NCBI RefSeq assembly: GCF_037126465.1
Contig: NC_088202.1
Location: forward strand, 120,542,123 to 120,606,122
Length of the DNA stretch: 64,000 bases
Source of the DNA: Ornithodoros turicata
Lineage: Eukaryota; Arthropoda; Arachnida; Ixodida; Argasidae
Direction of reading: 5' to 3'
The notes under the pieces were generated by a model, which worked only from the letters and a program-made list of their open reading frames with translations, was not told the origin of the DNA and made no database searches. Below are positions 32,601-44,500 of this stretch, piece by piece; position 1 is the first letter of the stretch, and the number at the start of each line of letters is the position of its first letter. Made by a program: the position numbers and the translations under genes.

Positions 32601-33110
32601 CAAAGCCAAGCCAAGCGTTTGGCGGTACTCTGCGCTCCGCATCGGGCACAAGGCGTTAACTAAGCTGAAGCTTTCACAAAACGTGCAACTGCTAGCATGA
32701 CGGTCTCAAACGATGGCCGCGTGAGCCACTAAAAATTAGTTTGTGGTTCTTGAGTTTGAGTATGAAGGTTAAAAAACAAAAGGTTACTCTTCTCTCTCTC
32801 CCCAATGCTTACCGAATCCACTGAATGCTCGCGGTTGTCTACGCAGTACGAAGGCGAAAATTGATAAAATCATCGGTACTCAACGACAGGTTTATTTACA
32901 CACGAAGTAACACAGTAGGTACACAACGATCAATAGGATAAAAATTGGTAATTGGAGTAGATTTGCACGTAAGGTGTGGCAACATGCTGCACGTGCCGCA
33001 AGGTAGGACTGCGGATAATTTCGACCACCTGGGGTTCTTTCGACGTGCGCTGAGAATCTGCGACACACGGAGCTGGAAGCAATGTTTACCTCCCCCATAT
33101 TACTACCATA
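32601..33110. other. Non-coding interval
   Basis: No gene or clear repeat is visible. Confidence 0.4.
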
Positions 33111-33111
33111 C

Positions 33112-33182
33112 TCGTGCGGAATCGAACACGCGATCTTGAGCTCAGTACGCCAACCCGTTACCGACTAAGCTACCGAGGCCGG
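33112..33182 (-). repeat. tRNA-like SINE head (minus strand)
   Basis: On the minus strand there is an A box TAGCTTAGTCGG and, 40 bases on, a B box TGTTCGATTCC, with tRNA-like spacing. Acceptor-stem pairing is poor and no CCA-side fit is seen, so a SINE head or tRNA pseudogene is likelier than a working tRNA. Confidence 0.6.
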
Positions 33183-34325
33183 ACCATCAATCGGAATACT
33201 CTTAGCCACGCCTCCTTTACGAAACTCCTGCGTCCTTGGTGAAGCAAACAGCGCAACAAAAAAGGCGGGGACGAAAGGACGAAACACGGACAGGCGCTCA
33301 CTTCCAACTAACTTTGTTTTTCGATATGTAGAGTATATGTTCCTAGTGTCACTTCATGTTCACTTATGTTCACTTCATAGGCACTGCACGGTGCTGTGCT
33401 GTAACAAACTTTGTTCGAGGTTAGCGCCTTGTCATTGTCCCGTCCTTTCGTGCGTGTCGTTTTGGGTGACAGATAAAATTGCGTAGAGTGAGTGAGTGAG
33501 TTAAAAAGAAAATTGAGAAAATTGGCACCACCAACGTCTAAGCCGGCTACTCCATACCACGTAGACAATTCTCAGAAAACATACCAATAGTCACACAAAG
33601 TCAGAACAGTGAAGAAAAAAAAACAGTAATGCGTTGGGTAGACACAGGCAAAAGCCGGTGGATAAACTCCATAACGGTAAACATGAGCGGGGCAAAAACG
33701 CATAGACAACACAACACGGCAACTCAAACTAGCAAAATGTTTAATTTTTCTATTTGGAAATTGGAAAATAAATAAATAAATAATCAAAATAAAATTATTT
33801 TTAAAAAAAAGAGTCGCTTTGGTTACTTTGCTCGCTTCAGTACGATGTAGCGACCAGCCCAATTTCCCATCCCCCCCTCTCTTGGCGTTTCTGTTTAGTT
33901 ACCAACGATACCCTCCTGCTTGTGTATGTCAGTGCGTGTACACGGTCTTACACGTATGGCCGTATATGACTGTACGAGCAACGGGCAGCAACGAAGGCAA
34001 CGACCAGCCGGAGCGAAGAAGACCAAGAGTGGGTGAAGCAACATTGGAGCAGCGGCATCAACAGGATCGATAGAAAAGGTCAACGGTGTGTATCAGTGTA
34101 CGTTACGGTGTGGACACTGCCTCGACTTTGAACTACCACTTTCATCTCGCGACTGGGCGAAGGTGTTGTGAGCAGCGTCGATGAGGCCATGCACTATCTT
34201 ATCTAGAGCGGAGGAGTACCGTATAGAGAGTCCTTGGATAACGGACTCCGCAGTGGATGAACTGCTCAAGATAAGGGTCTTGGCCATACAATGTAAGAGT
34301 GTTCCTATAGACCTCTAGACCATAG
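33183..34325. other. Non-coding interval
   Basis: No gene is visible. It contains a short (AAAT)n tract at about 33766-33782 and GTGA repeats at 33486-33500. Confidence 0.4.
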
Positions 34326-34925
34326 GTGGGCATTCTCCTGCGGCCTCACTCATCCTCACCTCACAAAGCACAGACTTCATTGGCCTCACTCACCCTCACC
34401 ACATTTTCCTCACCAGTAACTAAACCTCAGTCGCCCTCACCCTCACATTCCATTTTAAATTTTGCCCTCACAAACCTCACCTCAGGGCATCGGGATCCCG
34501 AGAGGCATCACCATCCTCATCCTCACATGCCTTCACCTCATGAGGCTATTCACAACCCTTATGGCCTCACGTGTCCTCACCTCATGAGGGCCCTCATGGC
34601 CTCACGTACCTTCTTCTCATGAGGTCCTACATGGCCTTACGACCCCTCATCCTCACGAGCCCTCGCCTCGTGAATACCCTCATGGCCTGACGTGTCTTCA
34701 AGTCACTAGGAGGCACATGAGCCTCAAAAGAACTTTCCGTCATGTTCACATGACACGTCGGCGTAGAACTACTGTGTCGGTAGTTGCTACTAATGATACT
34801 GCCTGGCATTAAACTGTTTATAGGGTTTCGTGCTGTGCTTGGTTAAATTTGGTAACAGTTGTTACTGTCACAGTGAGGTTTAACATTAGTGTTTGGCATC
34901 AGCAAAGAGGAGCCCGAACCCATCA
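34326..34925. repeat. CCTCA-rich degenerate satellite, left part
   Basis: From 34326 to about 34720 the sequence is dominated by CCTCAC, CCTCATG and TGAGG words without a strict period. It is compositionally continuous with the 36-bp array that follows. A related CCTCA patch lies at 52505-52620. Confidence 0.6.
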
Positions 34926-35170
34926 CCTCATCCGTGAGGCCCCTCACGAAAGACCTCATGGCCTCATTCGTGAGGTCTTTCACGAAAGGCCTCATGGCCT
35001 CATCCGTGAGATCCCTCACTAAAGGCCTCACGGCCTCATCTTTGAGGTCCCTCACGAAAGGCCTCACGGCCTCATCCATGAGGTTCCTCACGAAAGGCCT
35101 CACAGCCTCATCCGTGAGATTCCTCACAAAGGGCCTCACTGCCTCATCCGTGAGGCTTCTCACGGAATAG
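34926..35170 (+). repeat. 36-bp tandem repeat, about 6.8 units
   Basis: Units such as CCTCATCCGTGAGGTCCCTC followed by ACGAAAGGCCTCACGG repeat every 36 bp with point differences. Each unit contains CCTCA and TGAGG in self-complementary arrangement, so it can form serial hairpins. Because 36 is a multiple of 3, both strands stay open (34889-35170 plus; 34843-35247 minus); I read these frames as a by-product of the satellite. Confidence 0.9.
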
Positions 35171-35360
35171 GTTGTACCGTCATGTATTGATGGCCTCACG
35201 ACGACTGGCCTCATGAGGGCCCTCACGGTGGGCCTCATGGGGGACAATGCCTCACGACTGTCCTCGTGAGGAACGTTCAGCGTGCTCTCGCCTCACTCAC
35301 CCTCACCTCATCGTCGTGAGGTGAGGGTGAGGCGTCTTCATGAGGGTCCTCATGAGTGAG
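35171..35360. repeat. CCTCA-rich degenerate satellite, right part
   Basis: CCTCA/TGAGG words continue to 'gtcctcatgagtgagg' near 35358, without the 36-bp period. A G-run of 10 bases follows at 35405-35414. Confidence 0.6.
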
Positions 35361-35757
35361 GACGCAGAGCTATGCTCTAGACTGAAACCGAAACAAATCG
35401 TAAGGGGGGGGGGGTCTCGGTTTCACGAATGGGCACTTGATTGCTGCCTCCTATTGAAATAAAAGTAGGACCGAAGGTCGCGTCCCTTTCAGGGACCATC
35501 GTAATCCCCTCAAGACCATGGCTTTCAGACGCGACCTTGTTCGCCTCTAGCTTCGAGCGTAGTTCAACTCCACCAAATTGGTGGCGCTGTCGAACACTAT
35601 GACGCCATTTGTTTACAAACAGGGAGGTCTATTGATCGTTGAATTGTGCTGCATTACGCTGTGCATAAATAAACCTGTCGTTGAGAACCGAAGAATTTAT
35701 CTACGTTCGCCTTCGAGTACCACGGAGTCAACCGCCAGCATCCACTGGCATCGGCAA

Positions 35758-36180
35758 GTAGTGGGAAGAGAGCAAAACAGAACAAACCTTTATCTGCCAT
35801 GGCGAGAAAGCGCGAACAGGGTCGGAGACAAGAGGAAAGAGGAAGTTCAGAAAATCCCAGAGTGCTTAGCGCCGCTTTGAACTGTGGGAGTTTACTAATA
35901 CGAAAGAAACGGGTGGCCTCCAAACTGTTTCGATTTCTCTCCTACCGGTCCACGAAGTGTCAAGGTCAGTGAAAGCGAAATGCGAAAGATTATTCATCAT
36001 TCCTACGCTCAGCAAGCGCCCAGAATGCAATGCGTGCGCAAGGAGCACTGGGATTTTCTGAAGTCGTCAATTACACAGGACAGCGCGCATCCGGGATCGC
36101 TGTGCCGTGTCTTTCCTCTTGTCTCCGTTCCTGTTCGCGATTCCTCGTCATGACTTCTACCACGGTCTTTCTATACTCCG
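35758..36180. repeat. Inverted repeat of ~120-bp arms
   Basis: The left arm (35800-35875: gaaagcgcgaacagggtcggagacaagaggaaagag ... cttcagaaaatcccagag-like) pairs with the right arm (36040-36150) in reverse complement. Both arms, read from a start codon, give M-[AT]-R-[KN]-REQ-x-RRQEER and then diverge, so the duplication may involve part of a gene or repeat; no family recognised. Confidence 0.5.
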
Positions 36181-37726
36181 ACTATGTACGGATTATCGAA
36201 GGACCGTGCTTCTACTCAGCTAGCCCAGCTCCTCGTTTGCTACGCTTTACTTTGCCCAAGGTTGGAGTAGCGTGCACATCACTGATAAAGTCTCAAATAA
36301 AGGGAAATTGGCAAAAACCTTAGCTGTTGAGGAGGATGGCTCTTCGATTAAAGCTACCCTGTTCAACCTGCCTTAGATTATTTCGTTTCATTTACTTAGA
36401 TAAGTTAGTATTATACGGACAGAAGCATCTACCCGTTCCGTGGAAATTACGAAATCACTTTTTTTGTCACATCATATTTTATCGTTGTCCTTCCTTAAAG
36501 GTTCCACAAAGCAGAAGACAGGCAGTTTATGTTGACAGCGTAGTGTAACTGTTTGTTCGATAGAAAGGAGAGAACACAGACTATTGCACATGATGACAGG
36601 AAGAAAAAACAAAGTCATGAAAAAATAAAAGCGTTGTGTTCGTTCTTTTTTGTCTCCGTGTCTCTGGTTTTTCTCCCTGCTAACAGTTTATTGCTTATAA
36701 ACCCGCCGCAGCAGCAGCCCGATATTTTTAATTTGTTAGCGAAATAGCGATAAAAGGTCTCCGGGCGAATGTCTGGGAGGAAATAATCCTCTATCCGTCA
36801 AGTAACAGTGATCTATGTGGCCGAAATTGATTCGCCGCTCACGATGGCTACGTAGTCGACGTGCAGCAGAATTGTACCGTTTTAGACCGAGTGATACGCG
36901 CACGTAATGTAGTTTCGCCACCGTACTGGACGACTAACGCGCCCGACGAGTAATGACAGTGTTGCCCGTAGTTTTCGATTTAATTATTAATAATAACAAA
37001 AAAAAAAAGACTGTGACGTGAAGTGACGTAAAAAAAAAGCCTGCCACGTAAGAGTAGTAGGGCTCACGCTATCGAGACGATACGTTTTCTGGGATTCCAC
37101 GTCTACAGCAGCTTTACGGCACCTTTAATATTTTCCGTAGCCACTAGCGAAGTCAAACTCCTTTAGGTTTTGCAAGAAAACGGTTGGTATGTGCTGCAGC
37201 AATTATTATTTCTTCGGCCAACGGCATACTTTTCATGCCAAGAACAACTTTCCATGTTTTCATGGTCGAGCGTTCCGCTGTGCCTCATGCGTGACGCTTT
37301 TATTGAACTGCAGCCTTGCATATGTACATATGAAGCGGAAACACCGTAATCAATTTCCCCCATATTTCCGCCCAAAGCGTCCTGACTATTTTTCTCTCAC
37401 CAACCAGACCGAAACCAAGGCTACGCGTCATGTCGGGCAGGATGCGGAAGAGATGGCGCTCGCATGCGTTCAGCGTATCAGCTCAAACGCCAAAGAGCAC
37501 ACCACACTTATCGTAATAATAGAAACAAAACTCTGTAGCCACGTGCTTGCCGAGTACAGAGGTTGCTCGTATCTGTCATCCGCATTCCAAGGTCGTGGCC
37601 CAGCCCTCGCATCCCAGCTGCTGGTTTCACGAAGGAGTTTGTGTTTGAATTCACGATATAGACGGCTGCCTTCCACCGGTTTCACCCGTCACTAGTATTT
37701 GCAACCTGTCTCAACAAAAATACACC
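36181..37726. other. Non-coding 5' region of Kunitz gene 3
   Basis: No gene is visible. About 36730-37100 is the diverged repeat shared with 1925-2230. No TATA box is obvious within 100 bp of the Kunitz start codon. Confidence 0.4.
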
Positions 37727-39151
37727 ATGTCTCGCACGGTGGTCTTTTGCCTGCTGTTTGTCACTGTTGGCTTCGCTACTGGTGAGTGGACTTTGACGTT
37801 TCAACAGTGCGGCGCCGTCCAATTTAGCGCATATAACACCATGATGCTATCCCGGTTTGCGGCCCTGTTGTCATCCATCAATGAAGCAGTGTTCAAAATG
37901 ACTTTTTCTCGTTGTTCGGACTTTCTTGATTCAGAGAACGACACCCCTCCCCTTATCTTTGTGAATGGGGAGCGCTGAGAGCCACTGCTAATTTGGCAAA
38001 TGGCTAACGCTACAACGGCATCTGCGTGCGCCTCGCGTTACATAAGTAAATTCGGGTTAGAACGACAAGTTAGAACTGACATTAGGTCTCCCACTCTTTC
38101 ACGCAAACGAGTAACCCCTTTTGTGTATATTGCAGAGGCACACTTTCAGAGTCACAACCTGTATTATGTGTATATTAGTGAGCTGCTTTCTTCTTTTTTT
38201 TTTTTTTAATAACGGTTATTCAGAAGCCAGAGGTTCGGGCTGGTTGAGTACACGACAGTCGTGAGCGGGGCGTCGCCATACGTTACCGCAACTACCCGAC
38301 ACGCTGAGCTGCGAATAACTTTGTCTCGGCATCCGGCGTGTTACAAGCTACACGGGATGGCGTTATCACCTGGGTTGAGTTGTTTCATAGGGGTGAAAAC
38401 AAGACGTGCAACAGCCGTTACAGCTACGAACTCCAATGGGTGACATTTTACATTTACAAATATTAAAATTTGAAAACGTGATGCTTCAATCAATCCAAGA
38501 TGTAAGAAAAAAGGTGGACTAGAGGTGGACAGAGAAAAACATCCCTTAGCCTAGTCCACTATAGCAACGTAAATTAAATAATACGGAGTAGACATACAAC
38601 TGTTCTAGTAAAAAAAATTAAAGCAAACATTATCAGCATATTTTGGATAAACGTACTTGGGCCATGGAGCTCTCCTGCGCATCAGTGCCGGGCTCTTCCC
38701 TCCCTTTTTGCTTTTATGTAAGCCACTGGACTCCTCGAAGAGCTCTAAACAGAACTCCGACCTGTCGTCGCTTCGCGTTCGTCATAATTCATCCTCTCAT
38801 ATTAACCTGTGTGAAGTGGGGTAGAGTTCTTTGGCTACCACGGGGAAACATCCCATGTCATCATCACTTCTCCTTCATTTATTGTTGTTGATGTTGGATA
38901 AACGTTCTTGTGAATTTTGTTTCCGTTAATTTTACTGTGGCCTTCTTCAAGCAGCGGCGTCACTCAGAGGAAACAACAGACCAAGGTTCTGCTACCTGCC
39001 TCCAGATAGTGGTCTGTGTTATGGCCACTTTCCGTCATACCACTACTCGCATCAAAGAGGTGACTGCGTGCAGTTCGTCTATGGGGGATGTCAAGGAAAC
39101 AGAAACCGGTTCAATTCCTACCAGGAGTGCATTCGCATCTGTCGAACCTAA
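37727..39151 (+). CDS. Secreted single-Kunitz-domain protein 3 (two exons)
   Basis: Exon 1 is 37727-37781, intron 37782-38954 (GTGAGTGG...CTTCTTCAAGCAG, phase 1), exon 2 38955-39151 ending TAA, giving 83 residues. An alternative acceptor three bases upstream (CAAG|CAG) would add one residue. Exon 1 encodes a signal peptide (MSRTVVFCLLFVTVGFATG). The Kunitz domain has perfect C-x8-C-x15-C-x7-C-x12-C-x3-C spacing and CVQFVYGGC. P1 is Tyr and P1' is Gly. The intron is 5-6 times longer than in genes 1 and 2 and contains a 15-base T-run at about 38194-38208, which suggests a retroelement insertion. It is more diverged from genes 1 and 2 than they are from each other. Target unknown. Confidence 0.92.
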
Positions 39152-39422
39152 GCGTATTACTTTCAGGAGGATAGAATCTTGCTCACCAAAGGTATGCGCA
39201 GTCTACGGTTGCTTTCTGCTGAGTTAATTTCACGTCCAGTGCGTATACGATTCATATGTTTACACGACCACTGCACTTTTACAGATATCGTTCCGCACTA
39301 TCGGTTCTTCGAGACAGTGCCCATTTACTGGATCCTGAGCATTGTGTGCGTTGAGCTGTAATCACATCGTACCGTGGATATCCTCACCGTTACAGCGCGA
39401 GCTCTCTGGATATTTACTTTCT

Positions 39423-39428
39423 AATAAA
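39423..39428 (+). terminator. Polyadenylation signal of Kunitz gene 3
   Basis: AATAAA in the context CTAATAAAGCCTG lies 271 bp after the stop codon; a moderately T/G-containing tract follows. Confidence 0.65.
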
Positions 39429-39429
39429 G

Positions 39430-41062
39430 CCTGTAGAGATATGCTACAAAAAGCCTAGATCGTATGTGACCGAACTGTACCATAGACAAGGCACACAGCG
39501 TAATGACCACATTTGCCAGACAGTCTGAGTACCACTTGTGTAAGTCTGAGTACTACCCTGAGGTTTGATGGCGTGTATCCATGCATGCGTTGGGATTTGC
39601 GATCGCGTTCACAAACGCTAACTTGACATGACGCGTGAGAAATAAAAGAAATCACATCATATTGAAACCGTCCAGTCTGGGGAGCACCCAAGCAAACTAC
39701 GTATATAGCAATACAAATATGAAATGTAATACAAAATGCAATGTAAAGGTATAGAATTTATTCACATCACGTCATCCGCAAGAGAGCGTCACTGTCGCTG
39801 GTAGATTTGCCGCCATAATGTAGGTCCCTCCGGTTTGGACTGTCCAGCTTCACGCACATCGGGTTCACCGTACATTTAGTGTTTCGAGGTTATTGTACTG
39901 TGTGAATATTATCCGTACCGTATACAAGTAACTTCCATGTTTTCAACGTTGACAAACCTCTAAGTAGCATGTGTCAGCGAAAGAAAACAGGAACCAAACT
40001 TCGAGGGACCTACAACATGGCGGCGATTTCGCTTTTTTGAAGCTATAGTGTCCTCTGCGGGGATGATGTTAGTGAATAAACTCTATATGCAAAATATATG
40101 CTAAGATAACGTTCACTGTGCCATTCATTACATGATCTCTTCGCCGTGTCCTGTAGCTCCCCATGTTAAGGTAAGACGAACAACGTGCTAGAGCATTTCG
40201 TTTATTCACGTCACAATCCCGCACTGTGCTACGCATTCTAGAACATACAGTCTGCACAGCGATAAGTCAGTGCGTAACTGTAAAACAACGGTAACTAGGA
40301 ATTATCGAACAGTATGATATGTGTGCAACAGGATCAATCTAAAAAAAAATCAAGATAAAAGCAGGCGCGACGGGCTGAATGAGAGAAGGCCCTTGTCATA
40401 GGTACCCCACATCACAAAATCTGTTAGTAGCAAAGGGCATCCCGTATGCCACCTGGTGCTTGCACGTACGCCACAGACCGGAAAGTACACGGAACACATG
40501 ACGTCATCGTCCACGCAACGCGAAGTAGCCGCAGCTGTTCTTCTGCTGCCATAGTACACAACAGTGAGAGAGGCCCTATAGGTAGTGTGTTCCTCTAGTT
40601 CCTTTCCAGTTGCAATCAAAAATATGGCCGGAACTTGTCCTCGAAATAGGCATGACTAGGTGAGGTGAGTCTGGTGATAGAAACAATGGACGCCATACAG
40701 CTTACACGACAGGGGCGCCCTAGTTAACCTCACCAAATCTGCAAGGGACCAGGGCCCGTAGCACTTCCTGCCGACTCTTGCTTTCTACTGCCGGTTGTGT
40801 AGCAAGAAAACCGGGCCACCTGTGAAGGTTAGGAGGTTGTAGGGGAATGTGCCCAACGTATATTGTCCATTTCTGTATCGCAGCTGCTTCGTGCCATCAC
40901 ATGGCCACGTCTAACCTGGTAAGAAAGTGTCCATAGCGTTCGTATCATGTGCACTGCCACTTCCTAACCATACAGTTCGCTGTTATTCTCGTTGTTAAGA
41001 AATGTGAAATGAACATTCGTCGAAGCGAGACCGACTCGAGCGATTCGACCTCTCTCTTCCAG
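39430..41062. other. Non-coding interval
   Basis: No gene is clearly supported. A possible short exon lies at 40884-40918, between a pyrimidine-rich acceptor (ttctgtatcgcag) and a donor (CCTG|GTAAGA); it could belong to the cysteine-rich candidate just downstream, but the coding evidence is too slight. Confidence 0.3.
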
Positions 41063-41164
41063 GACTGTCATCCGCACGGAAGAAAACGAGAATGGATAAA
41101 GGGACCAAAGGGAGATTTGTGCCATTGTGCACCAAGGAACGGAGAATGTATTGATTCATACTGA
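41063..41164 (+). CDS. Candidate terminal exon of a small cysteine-rich protein
   Basis: A strong acceptor (cgacctctctcttccag) is followed by 33 codons and a TGA. The product begins DCHPHGRKREWIKGPKGDLC and ends in HCAPRNGECIDSY, with four Cys packed as C...CHC......C. This resembles the last exon of small secreted tick proteins, but I cannot assign a family. Upstream exons with a signal peptide were not found with confidence. Its 3' end is about 400 bp from the stop of the EF-hand gene on the opposite strand. It could be an orphan or pseudo-exon. Confidence 0.35.
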   Translation, partial: DCHPHGRKREWIKGPKGDLCHCAPRNGECIDSY

Positions 41165-41567
41165 ACTTAGCTTGATGCCGAGGTGGTAAAAAGCCGAGCG
41201 CTCCAATGGTTAGTCCAGGCACCGGTACTTCGGTGCGTTATGATCCTGAGGACGCGTTGCCCTTTTCCAGGATACTGATACTGGAAGGTGCGCAGAGTTA
41301 TCAATGCTTAGAGTTCAGAGGCCCCCTACTTCACTTGAACATAGTTGTACAAAGTAGTGGCGATGTACATAGTTGTGACATAAAGCGTTCAGCCAAACGC
41401 TGGAACATGAGACAGCACCTCTTCGTCTGACCTCGTAAAATGAATATGTAACCGTGCAGTTCCTGTTTGTTGTTGTTGATTTCAATGACACGGATTCTAG
41501 GTAGCCTTCTGAGAAACGTTCGAAATTGAGCCACTGAACTACCCAGAACTGAGCTGCATAAGAGTTG

Positions 41568-44500
41568 TCATGATCGAAAATCCAGCCTGCCTGTAATGAA
41601 ATTCCCCAGGGCAGATTCGTCGTCAGAATTGAAGTATTCTTCAGCCAGTTGACAGAAATAATCATAATTCAGTTCTTTTTCTCCATTCTGAAAAACAGAA
41701 AGAGCAATGCAGATCATTTACACGTGACGAAATAAAAGTGTAACAAATAGACATTGTTTCACCAAAGTCTTATGTGACACAGAATTACGGCATGTAGTTA
41801 AAGCGGGAAGCACTTCCTAGAACTGTAGTACAAAAAGTCCTACTCGTCAATGTCCCTACGCAATGCAGCACTCACACGGGACGAAGGGCGGTTAAAACAA
41901 GGAGACAAACTTATCTGCAGACTCTCAACTGACAGGAATTTATTTGCGCAGGCATATTTTAAAAAAAATCCTGTCAGTTGAGAGTCCGCAGATGCGTTTG
42001 TCTCCTTGTTATAAAACCACCCTTCGTCCCGTCTAAGTGCTTTATTGTAGTGACATGAACTATCACAGACTCCCCCTCTTGCTTCCTTTGATCTACTCGT
42101 GAATCTCAGGGTTCATGAGTAAGGCCAAACTGTGTGGATAATGCGCTTCATCGAACCACCTTTACTGCTGTAGTTATAGCACGCTAGTTATAGCAGTTAT
42201 AGCAACGCATGTCCTCATACGTGACTCAGAACTTGGGATCCATTCACACGATGCACCTTTCGCTGCAACTACTTTCTGCCAACGGTTGCACGCGGTTGAA
42301 GTTGCAGAGAGTAGGCTCCTTCAACATGGTGAGCAACTCGCCGCATCGTAGTGTTGAACGAACTCGTGAGATGGCGAGAGAAAATTTTATCATCATCATC
42401 ATCATCACCTTCGTCCAGTCGCACGAGAGCAACTGTAAGGTTGACGGTAAGGACGTATTCAAGAACACGTTCAATTGAAATATTTTACATGAACCGCCGG
42501 GGAAGATTTCATGCTGCTAGCGTCGCCTTCGTAACCCGCGCCGGGGCTGCGGAATATACGTCTCGGAAGTGGCGTTACGACAGCCAGTCATTGCGACTGC
42601 GTGTCTTCGGAGGAGGAGCCAAGTGATGGGCACGTTGCGCCTGCACGTTGTGAGAAGCAAAGCGATTCGTGCTGCAACTCTAGGAACCGTATTGCGCAAC
42701 CTGTTCACACAGCGGAACCTACTGGCGCAACACTAAAGCTGCATCCTGAGAACAAATCCTTAACGTAACTATGCCTCGTGCTCTAAAGAGGCTATCGCAT
42801 CCGGAAAGGTGTGTACGATACCGATACAGTAATATTTGGCATGGTTTCGCCAATCTACTTCGCCAAGTTTCTCTTCCGAAAACAGCGTACTTACTAAATA
42901 AACGAGTTTTAAAGATTCGCACTCCGTCTGCAGCTAAGCAAGGATGACGTAAGCCGGGCACACGAATGGGAGCGGAGCGCCAGTCGATTTTTTCCGAGGA
43001 CGTCTGTGTTGCGTTCGCACGGCAACATACTAAGTGAAAAGACCTCGGTAAATACGCCGACTTTGGCGTTCCAGTTTGAGTGCTGACGTGACCATGTTCC
43101 GTGGAACACGGTGTTACGCTCCTGGCTGTAAAAACACGTACGGCGCTAACCAGAAACAACATTGCACGAGCCGATCTCAGACCTCTCCGCCACCTGCGGG
43201 CGCCATCATTCCTGCAACGCGGTCGTACGCCAAGGTCTCTCTGCCGCTCCCTGATCGGCCTTGTCCGCGTCAAAGAGCGCTCACTGATTGGCCTTGTCAA
43301 AGTGACGCTTACAGAGAGGGAATTCCGGAATTCTCTCAACATTTGTCGTCTGCTCTTGCCACACATTTTATCAAATTGCACAGAAACAACTCTGCTAATT
43401 CGCGTCGGATTTTCGGCGTCACTGTCGGTGACGAACGAGGAGTAAGATGGCACTGTGGTTTCGGAAAAGACCGCGACGGGTGCGACAGTGCCCCCCTCCC
43501 TTTAAGTCTCAAGTTTCTTGTAAATACAGTGAAGCACAATGGTGAAAGTTTACGTTCAACGACTCCAAGCTGCTTAGTGGGGTATAAGGGCAACAGGTTT
43601 CATCCAACTCGTGTGAGGTACGTGACGCTGCTTAGCTGGAAAGTACGTGATAAAAAAAAATTGTAATTAATACATTCTTACGAAAAAATCGGCGACCTTC
43701 AAACTTTCGTCGCTTGGAGGTGAAAAAAAAAAAGTCAGATACGTTTATTGGCGCCAGAAGGAACTGTTATTGGAAGAGCGCGCTCTATTTACAATTATGT
43801 CGCATTGAGAGATTGCAGCGACTCGCAGTGTGAGAAGCGTTTGTTTCGCAATGGGCTATGTTCCTTGAGACTGGGGACGGGACGAGGGACAGCGGACAAG
43901 AAGTTGTCACGGAGACGCTGTCTCCCGTCCCGTTCTGAGACTCAAGGAAATGTTGTTCACTTCACCTAGACACCAGCTCGCTCGCTTTTTTCTATTTTGT
44001 TCTTCACGCTATGTTCGTACGTCCATCCTTCGGATCGATAACGTTGGGTAGCATGTTTTTAAACTTGCTCTGTTTACTCCTTTGCTTGTTTAAACTTGCT
44101 GTGATACACAAGACGGGACGGGAGTACAGAAGAAGACACACCTCAGTCATGATAAGGTAGCACTGTTTGGATTGCTTCGGAGGAATGTTGAAGTCCTCTA
44201 ATACGAAACAAAACTCTTCTTCGTCGACGACGCCATCACCTGAAATATGAAGAGGAAGCACTGCTGCATTCTATTTAATGACGAAGGGGCAATATGGACA
44301 ACTGGGTATAAGCCAGCACGAAACCAGGACAGAAGAAAAGCGCGATGATAGGACATGTATAGGGACATGTAAATATTATGTATAGGGTGCGACAAGTTAT
44401 ACCCACAGAACCCGGTCACATGTAGGAATCAGCGTAAAGTTTCACGCATAATATGTACAACGTCAGTGTAAAAGGAGACATATTTCGCGCAACGACAAAT

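Noticed and set aside
33112..33182. Functional tRNA gene
   Set aside because: A and B boxes are present, but acceptor pairing is poor and the anticodon arm is not convincing; a SINE head explains it.
34843..35247. 134-codon repeat protein on the minus strand
   Set aside because: The frame is open only because the satellite period is 36 bp; the other strand is open too.
34326..35360. CRISPR array or telomeric repeat
   Set aside because: No conserved direct repeat with unique spacers exists, the host is eukaryotic, and CCTCA is not the arthropod TTAGG telomere unit.
36327..36548. Small open frame downstream of the 35.8-kb inverted repeat
   Set aside because: No splice, signal peptide or domain evidence; composition is like that of surrounding non-coding DNA.
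42719..43453. 244-codon open frame on the minus strand
   Set aside because: It is Arg/Ser-rich without domain features, lies within intron 5 of the EF-hand gene over GC-rich repeats, and overlaps a better THAP-like reading on the other strand.
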